Assembly: GCF_000308815.1 (NCBI RefSeq)
Contig: NZ_BAFX01000007.1
Location: forward strand, 1-64,000
Direction of reading: 5' to 3'
DNA: 64,000 nt
Source: Nocardia concava NBRC 100430
GTDB lineage: Bacteria > Actinomycetota > Actinomycetes > Mycobacteriales > Mycobacteriaceae
Below the pieces are notes generated by a model that did not search any database, was not told the DNA's origin, and saw only the letters and a list, made by a program, of their open reading frames with translations. Shown here piece after piece: positions 26,106-33,307 of this stretch (position 1 is its first letter; every line of letters starts with the position of its first letter). The translations under genes and the position numbers were made by a program.

Positions 26106-27482
26106 CTAGCTCCCGAACGCAGCGGTACCGGCCGCCGCCAGTTCCTCACCCTGGACCACCGAGTAGACGCCCAGGGTCATGGTCGGATCGTGGCCGTGCC
26201 AAGCCGCCACGATGTGCGCCGGAATTCCCAGCGCGAGCATGGAACTCACGGACGAATTCCGCAGGTGCTTTAGCTGGATACGCCGCAGGCCCGCCGCCCG
26301 CGAGATTCGTTGGAACTCATCGGTGTAGCGCTCCGGCCGCAGCGGGTTGCCCACTTCGTCCACCACAATCAGGCGGTTGTCCGACCACTCGACACCCAGC
26401 GCCAGGCACTCGGCCCGCTGGAGGCGCTTCAGGGTGCGCAGCGCGGCGGCCAGTTCGGGCGGCGGCGGGAGATCGCGACGGGAGCGGCGGGACTTGGGCG
26501 CGTTCATCTCAGTGGATGTGCCGACCGCGACCCGTCCCCGGCGGACCTTCAGCGCCGCATCGGAGAACCGGGTCCACTTCATGCCCAGCACCTCAGAGCG
26601 GCGCATCCCGTACGTGGACATCAGCCAAGCCGCGTAGAGGCGGTGCGACGCCGCAGCCTCGCGGAACCGCGCGACCTCCGCGACCGTCCACGCCTTCGGG
26701 TCGTCCAGTTCCTCGTCCTCGTCCAGGTCGGTAATTTGGTCTTCCGGGCGCTCCGCCAGCGCCACTACGTTGCGGGGGAGACGCCCCTGGTCCACGTAGG
26801 ACTGGACCATCATGGACAGCGCCGTCAGGGTGGACCGCACGGTCACGGGCTTCACGCCGCGCGGCGCTGCGCCGTCCGTCTCCGCCACCGCGTAGACGCC
26901 GCGCGAGACCCGCTGGATACGGCCCGCCTTTAGCAGCGCTGACAGGCGGGTGTGGACATCCTGGCCCGAGAACTCCGCCTGGATCGCCCGCGCGGTCACG
27001 CCGTCCGTGTGCAGCGCCACGAAGGCGCAGACCCGGGAGGACAGCGACTCGGGGTCCACGTTGGACCGCTGGTCCACGCGCCCGGCGGTCAGCATCCAAT
27101 CCACCAGCTTGTCCACGTCGGCCTTGGTGAGCTGCGCCAACTTCTTGCCGCCGAAGTACCGGCGCGCTGCCTTCAGGTGATTGCGGGCGTTGGCGGCTGT
27201 CACGCCGCGCCGGAAGCGCCGTCCGGTCAGCCACTCGTCACACGCTTCGTCCACGGTCAGGGTCAGCAGGTGGACGTACGTCCCGGCTGCTACCTCCGAT
27301 GTGATCCGGCGATACTCCCGGCGGGCAACGGTCTGGGTGTCGTAGGTGAAGCGCTGGCGGTCACGGGAGCCGTCCGGCCGGGTGCCCACGTCCACCTGGA
27401 ATGTCCAGGTGACCGTCCCGTTCTTGGCCGTGCGCTTGTCGATAGGTTCGGCGCGCCTGCCCTTGCGTGTAGGTTCTGACAT
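26106..27482 (-). CDS. tyrosine recombinase / site-specific integrase
   Basis: 458 residues. N-terminal arm-binding domain, a core-binding SAM-like region, and the catalytic domain with Arg in YGMRRSEVLGMKW, HLRN (His406, Arg408), WHGH (His429/431) and the nucleophile Tyr440. All catalytic residues are present, so it should be active. An insertion of about 70 residues (near 130-200, ending in RVSRGVYAVAE) interrupts the usual N-terminal/core linker and looks like a small winged-helix module. It is adjacent to the tRNA as expected for an integrase that uses that site. ATG at 27480-27482. Confidence 0.95.
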   Translation of the reverse strand: MSEPTRKGRRAEPIDKRTAKNGTVTWTFQVDVGTRPDGSRDRQRFTYDTQTVARREYRRITSEVAAGTYVHLLTLTVDEACDEWLTGRRFRRGVTAANARNHLKAARRYFGGKKLAQLTKADVDKLVDWMLTAGRVDQRSNVDPESLSSRVCAFVALHTDGVTARAIQAEFSGQDVHTRLSALLKAGRIQRVSRGVYAVAETDGAAPRGVKPVTVRSTLTALSMMVQSYVDQGRLPRNVVALAERPEDQITDLDEDEELDDPKAWTVAEVARFREAAASHRLYAAWLMSTYGMRRSEVLGMKWTRFSDAALKVRRGRVAVGTSTEMNAPKSRRSRRDLPPPPELAAALRTLKRLQRAECLALGVEWSDNRLIVVDEVGNPLRPERYTDEFQRISRAAGLRRIQLKHLRNSSVSSMLALGIPAHIVAAWHGHDPTMTLGVYSVVQGEELAAAGTAAFGS

Positions 27483-27496
27483 TGAATTACCCTGCC

Positions 27497-28039
27497 TCAC
27501 TTGCGTTTACGGGAAATCTCTCCGGGCTGGAGAATGGCTGACTCACGAGCTTTGGCGAGCCATTTGTCGATGGTGAACGGAGAGACATGGAAGTGGTCGG
27601 CGAGCGTCTCTCGCACTCGTTCACCGCGCCGGAATGCCGTTCGAGCGCGGTCGGCCACCTCGCGGAGCAGGTCATCGTCAATGTGGCGTTTGCGAGGAGT
27701 CTTTGCGTCTTCCGGTTCTTCCCATTCGCGCGGCCGAAGATTCGGCGGTAGTTGGACCGCCTTGTCCATCTGCGCGACGTATGCGGCCAAGCGACGCAAA
27801 GGGATTGCGCGCAGGTCGTCACTCGTAAGCGCGCGATCTTCCAGGCTTCCAATCGTCAGCTCGACAACCTCCGGCCCGTTGTCGCCGGTGGCGAATCGCA
27901 CCCTGTAGGACAGATCGTGCCCTTCGAGGTGGATCGTGCCGACGTTGTCGCCGAGATATCCGCCGCCCGCAAAGTCGCCACGCTTGCGGTCGTGTCGAGG
28001 GGGAGGCTGGGGGTGGTTGTTGGTTTTACGTCGCGTCAT
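27497..28039 (-). CDS. helix-turn-helix protein of the element
   Basis: 180 residues, not recognised as a named family. Basic N-terminus, a central beta-rich part with VELTIGSLEDRALTSDDLRAIPL, and a C-terminal HTH resembling replication/regulatory proteins (ETLADHFHVSPFTIDKWLAKARE, near 148-170). It ends 14 bases before the integrase start, so they are probably cotranscribed and this may regulate integration or read an element operator. ATG at 28037-28039; a TTG three codons upstream is possible. Confidence 0.75.
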   Translation of the reverse strand: MTRRKTNNHPQPPPRHDRKRGDFAGGGYLGDNVGTIHLEGHDLSYRVRFATGDNGPEVVELTIGSLEDRALTSDDLRAIPLRRLAAYVAQMDKAVQLPPNLRPREWEEPEDAKTPRKRHIDDDLLREVADRARTAFRRGERVRETLADHFHVSPFTIDKWLAKARESAILQPGEISRKRK

Positions 28040-28051
28040 AAATGGCAACGT

Positions 28052-28072
28052 ATCATCCTGGACGATTGTATG
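28052..28072. promoter_or_regulatory. divergent control region with imperfect palindrome
   Basis: The 56-base gap between the minus- and plus-strand operons contains ATCATCC-T-GGACGAT, a seven-base inverted repeat with one mismatch. An early/late or integration/excision switch would be placed here; the operator call is tentative. Confidence 0.35.
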
Positions 28073-28095
28073 CCAGAGCGACTAGACAGAGATGC

Positions 28096-28323
28096 ATGAG
28101 TGATACCCAAGAAATCCTTGCCCGGCTCCGGACGGAGCCGACCATTTCGATACCGGAGTACGGGCGACTGATCGGCGTATCACGCGCCAGCGCATACGTT
28201 TACGCACGCGAAGGGCAGATACCGACAATCCGAGTGGGTCGCTGCGTGCGCGTCCCTAGTGCTGCGGTGCTGCGCCAACTGCGCCTAGACCAAGAGTCGG
28301 ATGTGCAGGGGCAGCGCAAGTGA
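28096..28323 (+). CDS. excisionase-type HTH protein (AlpA/HTH_17)
   Basis: 75 residues. Contains ISIPEYGRLIGVSRASAYVYAREGQIPTIRVGRCVRVPSAAV, the MerR-like winged helix of Xis/AlpA proteins that bend DNA to direct excision; only a short segment before and after it. ATG at 28096 chosen over an upstream start whose sequence is not conserved-looking. First gene of the plus-strand operon; the TGA overlaps the next GTG. Confidence 0.85.
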   Translation: MSDTQEILARLRTEPTISIPEYGRLIGVSRASAYVYAREGQIPTIRVGRCVRVPSAAVLRQLRLDQESDVQGQRK

Positions 28324-28670
28324 GTGGCGAATTCACGCACCCCGGTGCGGGGGCGGCCAGGGCGGCGAATGGTCGTCGGGGCCAGATTCAGGATATCGCT
28401 GCCGGTCAGCAGATCGCCGCGCAATGGCATCGCAGGGCCGAGGCGGCACGCAGGCTCCCGGGCGGCGATCCGTGGACCGAGGGCCTGCGCGATGACGACG
28501 GCGTAAGTGCGTCCCGGTTGGCCGCGTGGTCGGCCGCCACGGTCGATTTGTACTCGGTCGGATGTACGCCAATCCTCCCCGCGTCTGTGGCGCGGGTGCT
28601 TTGGAAGCAGGGCGGTTCGGATCGGGCCTTGGTCGAGCGGGTGCATCGGGCGGGCGGGGTCGCGGCGTGA
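28320..28670 (+). CDS. hypothetical protein of the element
   Basis: 116 residues, unknown. Glycine/alanine/arginine-rich and weakly helical with ARRLPGGDPWTEGL in the middle and a C-terminal SVARVLWKQGGSDRALVERVHRAGG. GTG start overlaps the excisionase stop (GTGA) and its own stop overlaps the next GTG, so it is embedded in a coupled operon, which is the main reason to believe it. Confidence 0.7.
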   Translation: MSGEFTHPGAGAARAANGRRGQIQDIAAGQQIAAQWHRRAEAARRLPGGDPWTEGLRDDDGVSASRLAAWSAATVDLYSVGCTPILPASVARVLWKQGGSDRALVERVHRAGGVAA

Positions 28671-29818
28671 CGAGCATCCTCACTCAATCCGAGGCGTCTG
28701 CGTTGCTTGCGCAATACCGTGACGCCAATGGCCCACCACAGCCGGACGGCGACGACAACCCGCTACCGTCGGACGAAACTCAACCGTCGTATCGGCGAAT
28801 TCCGTTGCGCGACAGACTTCTAACTCCCTCAGCACTGGGCCGCCTACCCGCTGCTGAGCCTTTGGTGGATGGACTGTTGCACCGCAGCACTCTCGCCCAG
28901 TTGGCGGGCGCGCCTGGATCGTACAAATCCTTTGTGGCCGTTGATATGTCGTGCGCGCTGGCGACGGGCCAGAACTGGGAGGGCCACCTTGTCCCGGTGC
29001 GCGAGAAGGTCGTGTATGTCGCGGCCGAGGGGGCAGCGGGCCTACGTGTGCGCATCCTGGCGTGGTGCGAGCTGACCGGGGTCGACCCCGCCGCGCTCGA
29101 GGGCTGGCTGTACGTGCTGCCCTGCCCGGTGCAACTGGGCCAACTGGTCGACGTGAGCGAGGCGGCCGAGTTGGCGGCCGACATCGGCGCGGGTCTGCTG
29201 GTGCTCGACACACGAGCCCGATGCACGCTCGGGCTCGAGGAGAACTCGGCCACTGAGCAGGGGCGCGCGATCGACGCGGCCGAGCGTATCCGGGAGGCGG
29301 CGGGGTGTGCGGTGCTGGTGGTGCATCACACCGGACGCACTGGGAGCACCCCGCGCGGGTCTACGGCGTGGGACGGGGCGGTGTGGACGGATCTGCGGTT
29401 GAAGTCCGATGGCCCACTCTGCGCCACGATCCATGTCGAGAAACACAAGGACGCACCCAGCGGTATGGATTTCGAGTACCGGCTTGTACCGCACACAGTC
29501 TCGGAATCGCTCATGCCCGGCGTCGCCGAGGATGCCAGAAAATCCCTGGTCGTTGTCCCACGAGCCGATGGGACAACCGATGCCGACGAGCCCGCGTCAC
29601 TGCGGAACGTGTGGGACATCGCTGGGACAACATGCGGTGATGAGGGACTGACCAGGGCGCAACTGCGAGACCTCGCCGTAGAGCAGGGCGTGAGCAAGTC
29701 CAGCGCCTACCGCGCGGTAAACACGCTGATAGAGCGGCAGATTCTACGGAACATCGGTACCGAGAATCGCGCCCGCTACGTCTGCACCCGACTGCCGGGC
29801 GGCGGGGGTGCGCAATGA
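28667..29818 (+). CDS. AAA_25/RepA-like replicative ATPase
   Basis: 383 residues. P-loop AGAPGSYKSF near residue 89 (the GxPGxYKS form of the AAA_25/RSF1010-RepA helicase group), Walker B LLVLDTRARC near 178, VVHHTGR motif, and a C-terminal winged helix (LTRAQLRDLAVEQGVSKSSAYRAV near 330). It is the likely DNA helicase for element replication; no primase domain is seen here. GTG at 28667 overlaps the preceding stop. The DNA at the end of the gene and just downstream carries repeated GTCCCA words that could be its origin. Confidence 0.88.
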   Translation: MTSILTQSEASALLAQYRDANGPPQPDGDDNPLPSDETQPSYRRIPLRDRLLTPSALGRLPAAEPLVDGLLHRSTLAQLAGAPGSYKSFVAVDMSCALATGQNWEGHLVPVREKVVYVAAEGAAGLRVRILAWCELTGVDPAALEGWLYVLPCPVQLGQLVDVSEAAELAADIGAGLLVLDTRARCTLGLEENSATEQGRAIDAAERIREAAGCAVLVVHHTGRTGSTPRGSTAWDGAVWTDLRLKSDGPLCATIHVEKHKDAPSGMDFEYRLVPHTVSESLMPGVAEDARKSLVVVPRADGTTDADEPASLRNVWDIAGTTCGDEGLTRAQLRDLAVEQGVSKSSAYRAVNTLIERQILRNIGTENRARYVCTRLPGGGGAQ

Positions 29819-29915
29819 CGTTGTCCCACTGTCCCAATGCCGTCCCACCGAATTCCCGTCCCGCGCCGGTTGTCCCGTCCCACTCCCCCTCTCTTAGGGA
29901 GTGGGACAACGGGAC
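29552..29915. repeat. GTCCCA/TGGGAC repeat cluster, possible origin iterons
   Basis: At least nine copies of TGTCCCA or its complement occur in 360 bases: an inverted pair GTTGTCCCA/TGGGACAAC at 29552-29560 and 29569-29577, TGGGACA at 29612 and 29623, TTGTCCCA at 29821, TGTCCCA at 29830, CGTCCCA at 29841 and 29876, and a perfect 11-bp hairpin GTCCCACTCCC/GGGAGTGGGAC at 29877-29887 and 29897-29907. Density and location at the end of the replication gene suggest protein-binding iterons. Confidence 0.6.
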
Positions 29916-29946
29916 ACGAGACAACCGGGCGAGAGGAAGAACATGA
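29815..29946 (+). CDS. possible 43-residue peptide between RepA-like and CheR-like genes
   Basis: ATG at 29815 overlaps the preceding stop (ATGA) and the TGA at 29944-29946 overlaps the next ATG (ATGA), the same coupling style as the rest of the operon. The product is proline/serine/arginine-rich and unrecognised. The same bases hold the GTCCCA repeats, so the frame may simply be a carrier that keeps ribosomes running into the next gene. Confidence 0.4.
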   Translation: MTLSHCPNAVPPNSRPAPVVPSHSPSLREWDNGTRDNRARGRT

Positions 29947-30596
29947 ACCCTGGATTCTCCACCTTCGACGACATGCGCCGGGCGCGCCGCGCCAGGCAGG
30001 GCACCTACACCTCATGGTTTCGCAGTGCGGCGATTTGGCCGCTGCTGCGCACGTACGTGGCCGAACTCGGCCGTCCGGTCACTATCTGGTCGGGCGCGTG
30101 CGCTAGCGGCGAGGAAGCGTTCTCAGCCGCAATTATGTTGTACGACAACGATATTGACGGCGAGGTAATCGCACACGACGTATCGTCCGACCTCATCAGT
30201 GAGGCACTGCGGGCGCGGTACCGGAAATCGGTCGTCCGTGACGAGGTGAATGCTCGAGTGGCTGTCTCCCACTTTGACCAGGACGACGACGCGCGGTACT
30301 GGGTTGTCGTCGGCGACCACATCCGCGAGCGTGTGACCTTCGCTGTCGCCGAACTGGGCGTAGACGATCCGCCGCCGTGCGATATCGCTCTGTGCCGCAA
30401 CGTATGGCGTCTGCTGACTGCCGAGCGGCAGCAGCGTGCCGCCGGGGCCGTGCGGAGCGCGCTCGCTGGTAACGGCCGGATCGTGTTCGGCGGTACCGAT
30501 TTCTACGCGGCCGACCTGTCCGACCACACGCCGCCGGTGCTCCGCGAATTGTTCGAACCTGCTGAACATCCGCTCATCTGGGCACCGAAGGGATAA
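29943..30596 (+). CDS. CheR-fold SAM-dependent methyltransferase
   Basis: 217 residues matching the CheR catalytic domain throughout: FRSAAIWPLLRTYVAELGRP, the SAM motif IWSGACASGEEAFSAAIML (near residue 47), VIAHDVSSDLISEALRARYR (acidic SAM ligand), and DIALCRNVWRLLTAERQQRAAGAVRSAL...GRIVFGG, the counterpart of the CRNV-Y motif. The usual N-terminal CheR helical domain is nearly absent. Chemoreceptor methylesters are the normal product, but no chemotaxis gene is nearby, so the target is unknown. ATG at 29943 follows AGAGGAAG. Confidence 0.85.
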   Translation: MNPGFSTFDDMRRARRARQGTYTSWFRSAAIWPLLRTYVAELGRPVTIWSGACASGEEAFSAAIMLYDNDIDGEVIAHDVSSDLISEALRARYRKSVVRDEVNARVAVSHFDQDDDARYWVVVGDHIRERVTFAVAELGVDDPPPCDIALCRNVWRLLTAERQQRAAGAVRSALAGNGRIVFGGTDFYAADLSDHTPPVLRELFEPAEHPLIWAPKG

Positions 30597-30600
30597 GGGC

Positions 30601-30780
30601 ATGAGCCAACCCGACTACAACGGTCAGCGCACCCCCGGAGATGCGCACAGTCCGGGCGTTCGAATGCGGGCGCGCATGGATCAGTGGCGGGCGTTTGTCG
30701 CCCAAGGCATCGACGAGGCCGAGTTGTGGGCGAACGGTCTTGACCGGCTTGAGCAATGGATGAACGGAGACCTCCCGTGA
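30601..30780 (+). CDS. small hypothetical protein of the element
   Basis: 59 residues, unknown. Sequence includes RMRARMDQWRAFVAQGIDEAELWANGLDRLEQWM, mostly helical and amphipathic. ATG at 30601 follows AAGGG, 4 bases after the methyltransferase stop; its TGA overlaps the next GTG. Confidence 0.65.
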   Translation: MSQPDYNGQRTPGDAHSPGVRMRARMDQWRAFVAQGIDEAELWANGLDRLEQWMNGDLP

Positions 30781-31055
30781 GCGGATATATGACACCCGCC
30801 GACGAGCGGCGCGCCGCGGTAGTACTGGTTCACCTGCTCCGCGATGACTACCGCGCCGCCGCCATGGTGGAACACGACGGCCCGCCCGTGGGCCTGCTGG
30901 CGCTGTTCAAGGCTGTAACCGCTGTGTTCCCTGAATCATGGCTTGACCCCGAGGCAGTGACGGCCCGCGCCGAGGAACACGTGCGGCTGTTGCTCGAATG
31001 TGAGCACGGGCTACTCGACGACGGCGACGATCAGTGCAGCGCCTCGACGGGGTAG
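30777..31055 (+). CDS. small hypothetical protein of the element
   Basis: 92 residues, unknown, acidic and helical (RRAAVVLVHLLRDDYRAAAMV near the start; ECEHGLLDDGDDQC at the end). GTG at 30777 overlaps the preceding stop. It overlaps the next gene by 22 bases in another frame. Confidence 0.6.
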   Translation: MSGYMTPADERRAAVVLVHLLRDDYRAAAMVEHDGPPVGLLALFKAVTAVFPESWLDPEAVTARAEEHVRLLLECEHGLLDDGDDQCSASTG

Positions 31056-31438
31056 CGCTCAGTGACGACGACGCCGCCGAACTCGTTGCCGCGCTGGACG
31101 CCCTGGCCCGGTTGGCGGCCGACCGGGGCGCGCGGCTCTCACCCCGGCTTGTCGCGCTGCGTCATGGTCTCGCCCAGGGGGCCAGCAGCTCTCGCGAGCA
31201 TCCTCACGCGGACGCGAGGACCGGAGTCGATTTCGTGCTCGACGCCTTGACTGTGGACACGGGCGCGGTCGATACCGCCACCGCCGCAAGGGCACTGGGC
31301 CTCACCCCGGACGGGGTGCGCTACCTGTGCCGCTCGAAACGGCTCCCAGGCTTCCGCAGCGGGGGCCGCTGGTGGATTAACGCGGCCGAACTGGACGCCC
31401 TCGTCCAGGCCCGCCGCACCGCCGCCGGCCGAACCTGA
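31034..31438 (+). CDS. small HTH protein of the element
   Basis: 134 residues. The C-terminal third has VDTATAARALGLTPDGVRYLCRSKRLPGFRSGGRWWINAAEL, a winged helix of the excisionase/MerR type (HTH_17), while the N-terminal part is helical and unrecognised. It lies immediately upstream of the capsid gene and could regulate it. The start (GTG at 31034) has no clear ribosome binding site and may rely on coupling. Confidence 0.7.
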   Translation: MQRLDGVALSDDDAAELVAALDALARLAADRGARLSPRLVALRHGLAQGASSSREHPHADARTGVDFVLDALTVDTGAVDTATAARALGLTPDGVRYLCRSKRLPGFRSGGRWWINAAELDALVQARRTAAGRT

Positions 31439-31463
31439 GCCCGCACCGCCGGCCGAACCTGAA
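31422..31463 (+). repeat. short direct repeat before the capsid gene
   Basis: CGCCGGCCGAACCTGA occurs twice, about 25 bases apart (first copy includes the stop of the HTH gene). Probably a small slippage duplication. Confidence 0.6.
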
Positions 31464-31477
31464 CGGAGACAACGACC

Positions 31478-32374
31478 ATGCCGAACCCACTCCTGCCGAA
31501 GATCGACACTCAGGGCACGCTGAACGTGTCGGCGCTGCTGGCCAGCCCGACCAAGTTGAATGACGTACTCGCCAAGCTCACCGCCGAGCAGCTGGTGATG
31601 GACGCATTCTTCAACCCGATTCCGTCCGGAGTGTCCGGCGGCGGCGTGGTGTACGGCGTGCTCAAGCACGGATCGAACTACCTGGCGCGAGACACCGAGC
31701 TCCGCGCGCCCGGTGCCGAGTACATCGTCTCGGGCAGTGACATGCCGATGGATCTGGCCGTCCCGCAGGACTGGGGCTCCAAGATTCAGATCCTCGACGA
31801 GCACCGCGACCGCTGCGACGCAATCACGCTGGCCAACAAGCTGATTCAGCTGTCCAACACCATCGCCCGAAAGATCGACCAGGTGGCCTTAGCTGCTGTT
31901 GATGCGGCCCTGACCAAGCACACGATTGCTCCACTGCCCGGTCACGACTGGTCCGCGCTGGTGACCGTCGGCCCTGACACCAGCCTCACGCCGAACGCCA
32001 ATCGCCCGACTGCCGATTTCGCGAACGCCAACCTGTCCGCCGTCATGGACGACATCGGAATCAAGGGGCTCGACACCCTCGTGTGCCACCCGCAGGAGCA
32101 CGCGCGGCTCAAAATCGGTTACGGCACTGAGCTTGCCGCCGTGCTGGCATCGGCCGGTATCGCCAAGGTCCGCCCGTCCGTGCTCGTCACGCCGGGCACG
32201 GCCTACCTGGTGGAGTCCGGTCTCGTGGGGCGCGTCGCGTTCGAACGGCCCATGACGACCGAGGTCATCGACGATCGCCACCACCGCGCCCAGTGGATCC
32301 AGTCCTACGCCGTGCCCGCATTCGCTGTGTCCAAGCCTGGCGGTGCCCGCAAGATCACCGGACTGGCCGGATAA
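31478..32374 (+). CDS. HK97-type phage major capsid protein
   Basis: 298 residues resembling actinophage major capsid proteins across the length: LRAPGAEYIVSGSDMP and PQDWGSKIQILDEHRDRCDAI in the middle, an axial-domain region DDIGIKGLDTLVCHPQEHARL, and the C-terminal VESGLVGRVAFERPM...WIQSYAVPAFAVSKPGGARKITGLAG. There is no N-terminal delta/scaffold domain and no protease or portal gene next to it. ATG at 31478 follows GGAG. Two hairpins follow the stop. It should assemble into a shell, perhaps a small one sized for this element. Confidence 0.9.
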   Translation: MPNPLLPKIDTQGTLNVSALLASPTKLNDVLAKLTAEQLVMDAFFNPIPSGVSGGGVVYGVLKHGSNYLARDTELRAPGAEYIVSGSDMPMDLAVPQDWGSKIQILDEHRDRCDAITLANKLIQLSNTIARKIDQVALAAVDAALTKHTIAPLPGHDWSALVTVGPDTSLTPNANRPTADFANANLSAVMDDIGIKGLDTLVCHPQEHARLKIGYGTELAAVLASAGIAKVRPSVLVTPGTAYLVESGLVGRVAFERPMTTEVIDDRHHRAQWIQSYAVPAFAVSKPGGARKITGLAG

Positions 32375-32386
32375 CGACCAGTCCGG
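32358..32386 (+). terminator. hairpin across the capsid stop codon
   Basis: Perfect nine-pair CCGGACTGG/CCAGTCCGG (32358-32366 and 32378-32386) enclosing the TAA. Confidence 0.5.
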
Positions 32387-32391
32387 ACATG

Positions 32392-32430
32392 CGGCCCGCG
32401 TCAGCTCCTCCCTTCGGCTGGCGCGGGCCG
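32392..32430 (+). terminator. terminator after the capsid gene
   Basis: CGGCCCGCGTCAGC pairs with GCTGGCGCGGGCCG (one G-U pair), then TTCTTTCGTT. Good intrinsic terminator for the capsid operon. Confidence 0.75.
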
Positions 32431-32470
32431 TTCTTTCGTTGCGTCAGCCAAAAATCCAGGTACCCCCGCC

Positions 32471-32503
32471 CCTGACTCGCTGTGGTAGTCAGGACTTTTT
32501 TTA
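32471..32503 (+). terminator. CCTGACT/AGTCAGG hairpin with T-run
   Basis: Arms 32471-32477 and 32487-32493 followed by ACTTTTTTT. Looks like a canonical intrinsic terminator, although the capsid operon already ends upstream, so it may end a separate short transcript. Confidence 0.6.
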
Positions 32504-32569
32504 CGGGGCCGAAAACGCTCGCTGCACAGGATGAATGCGGCCAGCCTCCGCGCGGGGAGAGAGAAATCT

Positions 32570-32594
32570 CCTGACTGACCGCCGACGAGTCAGG
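32570..32594. repeat. second CCTGACT/AGTCAGG inverted repeat
   Basis: Same seven-base arms (32570-32576 and 32588-32594) as the hairpin at 32471-32493, with an 11-base loop and no T-run. Confidence 0.6.
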
Positions 32595-32637
32595 CGGCGG
32601 GGGCGTCAATTTTGCGGCCCGCCTACCCTGGTGAACG

Positions 32638-32676
32638 CCAATGCCCCGGCCGGATAGCTCCCGGCCGGGGCATTGG
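32638..32676. terminator. bidirectional terminator between convergent element genes
   Basis: Perfect 16-pair stem CCAATGCCCCGGCCGG/CCGGCCGGGGCATTGG with a seven-base loop, lying between the capsid side and the minus-strand membrane-protein gene. Confidence 0.8.
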
Positions 32677-32692
32677 TCTGTTCGGTGTGTGA

Positions 32693-32947
32693 TCAGGCGG
32701 CGCTGCGGCTGCCCGCTGGTCTTCGGCTAGGCCGCGCACCCTTCACCGGGGGCAGTTCCTCGGTGTCGGCAGCGGCGGCCCGCTTCTCCTCCTCGATCCG
32801 GGCTCTGATCGCGCCCACCCTGTTCTCTGGAGGTATGTACTCTGGCCAGAGCGCCGCGCCCAGCAGGGCGACGGAGGGGACCAGGAATGCCAGCACCCAA
32901 GCCAGCGTCATAGCTGTCTGGTGCTGTGCCAGGTACGCGATCATCAC
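32693..32947 (-). CDS. small single-span membrane protein of the element
   Basis: 84 residues. One hydrophobic helix near 10-33 (TLAWVLAFLVPSVALLGAALW), then a charged cytoplasmic-type tail with IRARIEEEKRAAAADTEE. No enzyme motif. It could be a membrane effector (superinfection exclusion, holin-like) but nothing proves it. GTG at 32945-32947 overlaps the stop of the upstream gene (GTGA) and follows AGGGGAG. Confidence 0.65.
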   Translation of the reverse strand: MMIAYLAQHQTAMTLAWVLAFLVPSVALLGAALWPEYIPPENRVGAIRARIEEEKRAAAADTEELPPVKGARPSRRPAGSRSAA

Positions 32948-33105
32948 CAATCGCTCCCCTCGATGAAGCCCAGGCGTTCCAGCTCTGCAAGGTCAGTAGC
33001 GAGTTCGGCCGCTTGGATTGCCCAAAGGTCCGTCTCCGTGACGTGGGTGACCACCTCCGCATCGATATGCCGTACGTGGTCGAACCCCGGTATCGGCTGC
33101 GTCAT
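32944..33105 (-). CDS. small hypothetical protein of the element
   Basis: 53 residues, acidic, unrecognised (HIDAEVVTHVTETDLWAIQAAEL). ATG at 33103-33105 follows GGGAGAGGG at good spacing. Cotranscribed and translationally coupled with the membrane protein downstream; divergent from the XRE-TPR regulator. Confidence 0.65.
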   Translation of the reverse strand: MTQPIPGFDHVRHIDAEVVTHVTETDLWAIQAAELATDLAELERLGFIEGSDW

Positions 33106-33307
33106 GCGCTGCCCTCTCCCTTGTGAATTCCAACCCCTTGGAACGCCTGCCGCCGGGAAGGGGTGGACCCGGCGGAGGCGTACGTTCACCTTCCTGTCAT
33201 CTCGCGGGCGGGAGTGCCAGTGCAGTAACAGGACTCGGGCGAACGTGCGTGAGTCTGTACGCTCAGACGTGAACCACTGTGAATTCCCCAGCTACGGAGG
33301 TAGCGCG

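Larger units (their letters stand above)
32375..32692. other. hairpin-rich gap after the capsid gene
   Basis: 318 bases with no gene I support. It contains a terminator at 32392-32430, a hairpin with T-run at 32471-32503, a second copy of the same stem at 32570-32594, and a long terminator at 32638-32676. The repeated CCTGACT...AGTCAGG stem is unexplained. Confidence 0.6.

Noticed and set aside
29943..30596. Part of a chemotaxis operon
   Set aside because: Although the protein has the CheR fold, no CheA, CheB, CheW or receptor gene is present in the element or around it.
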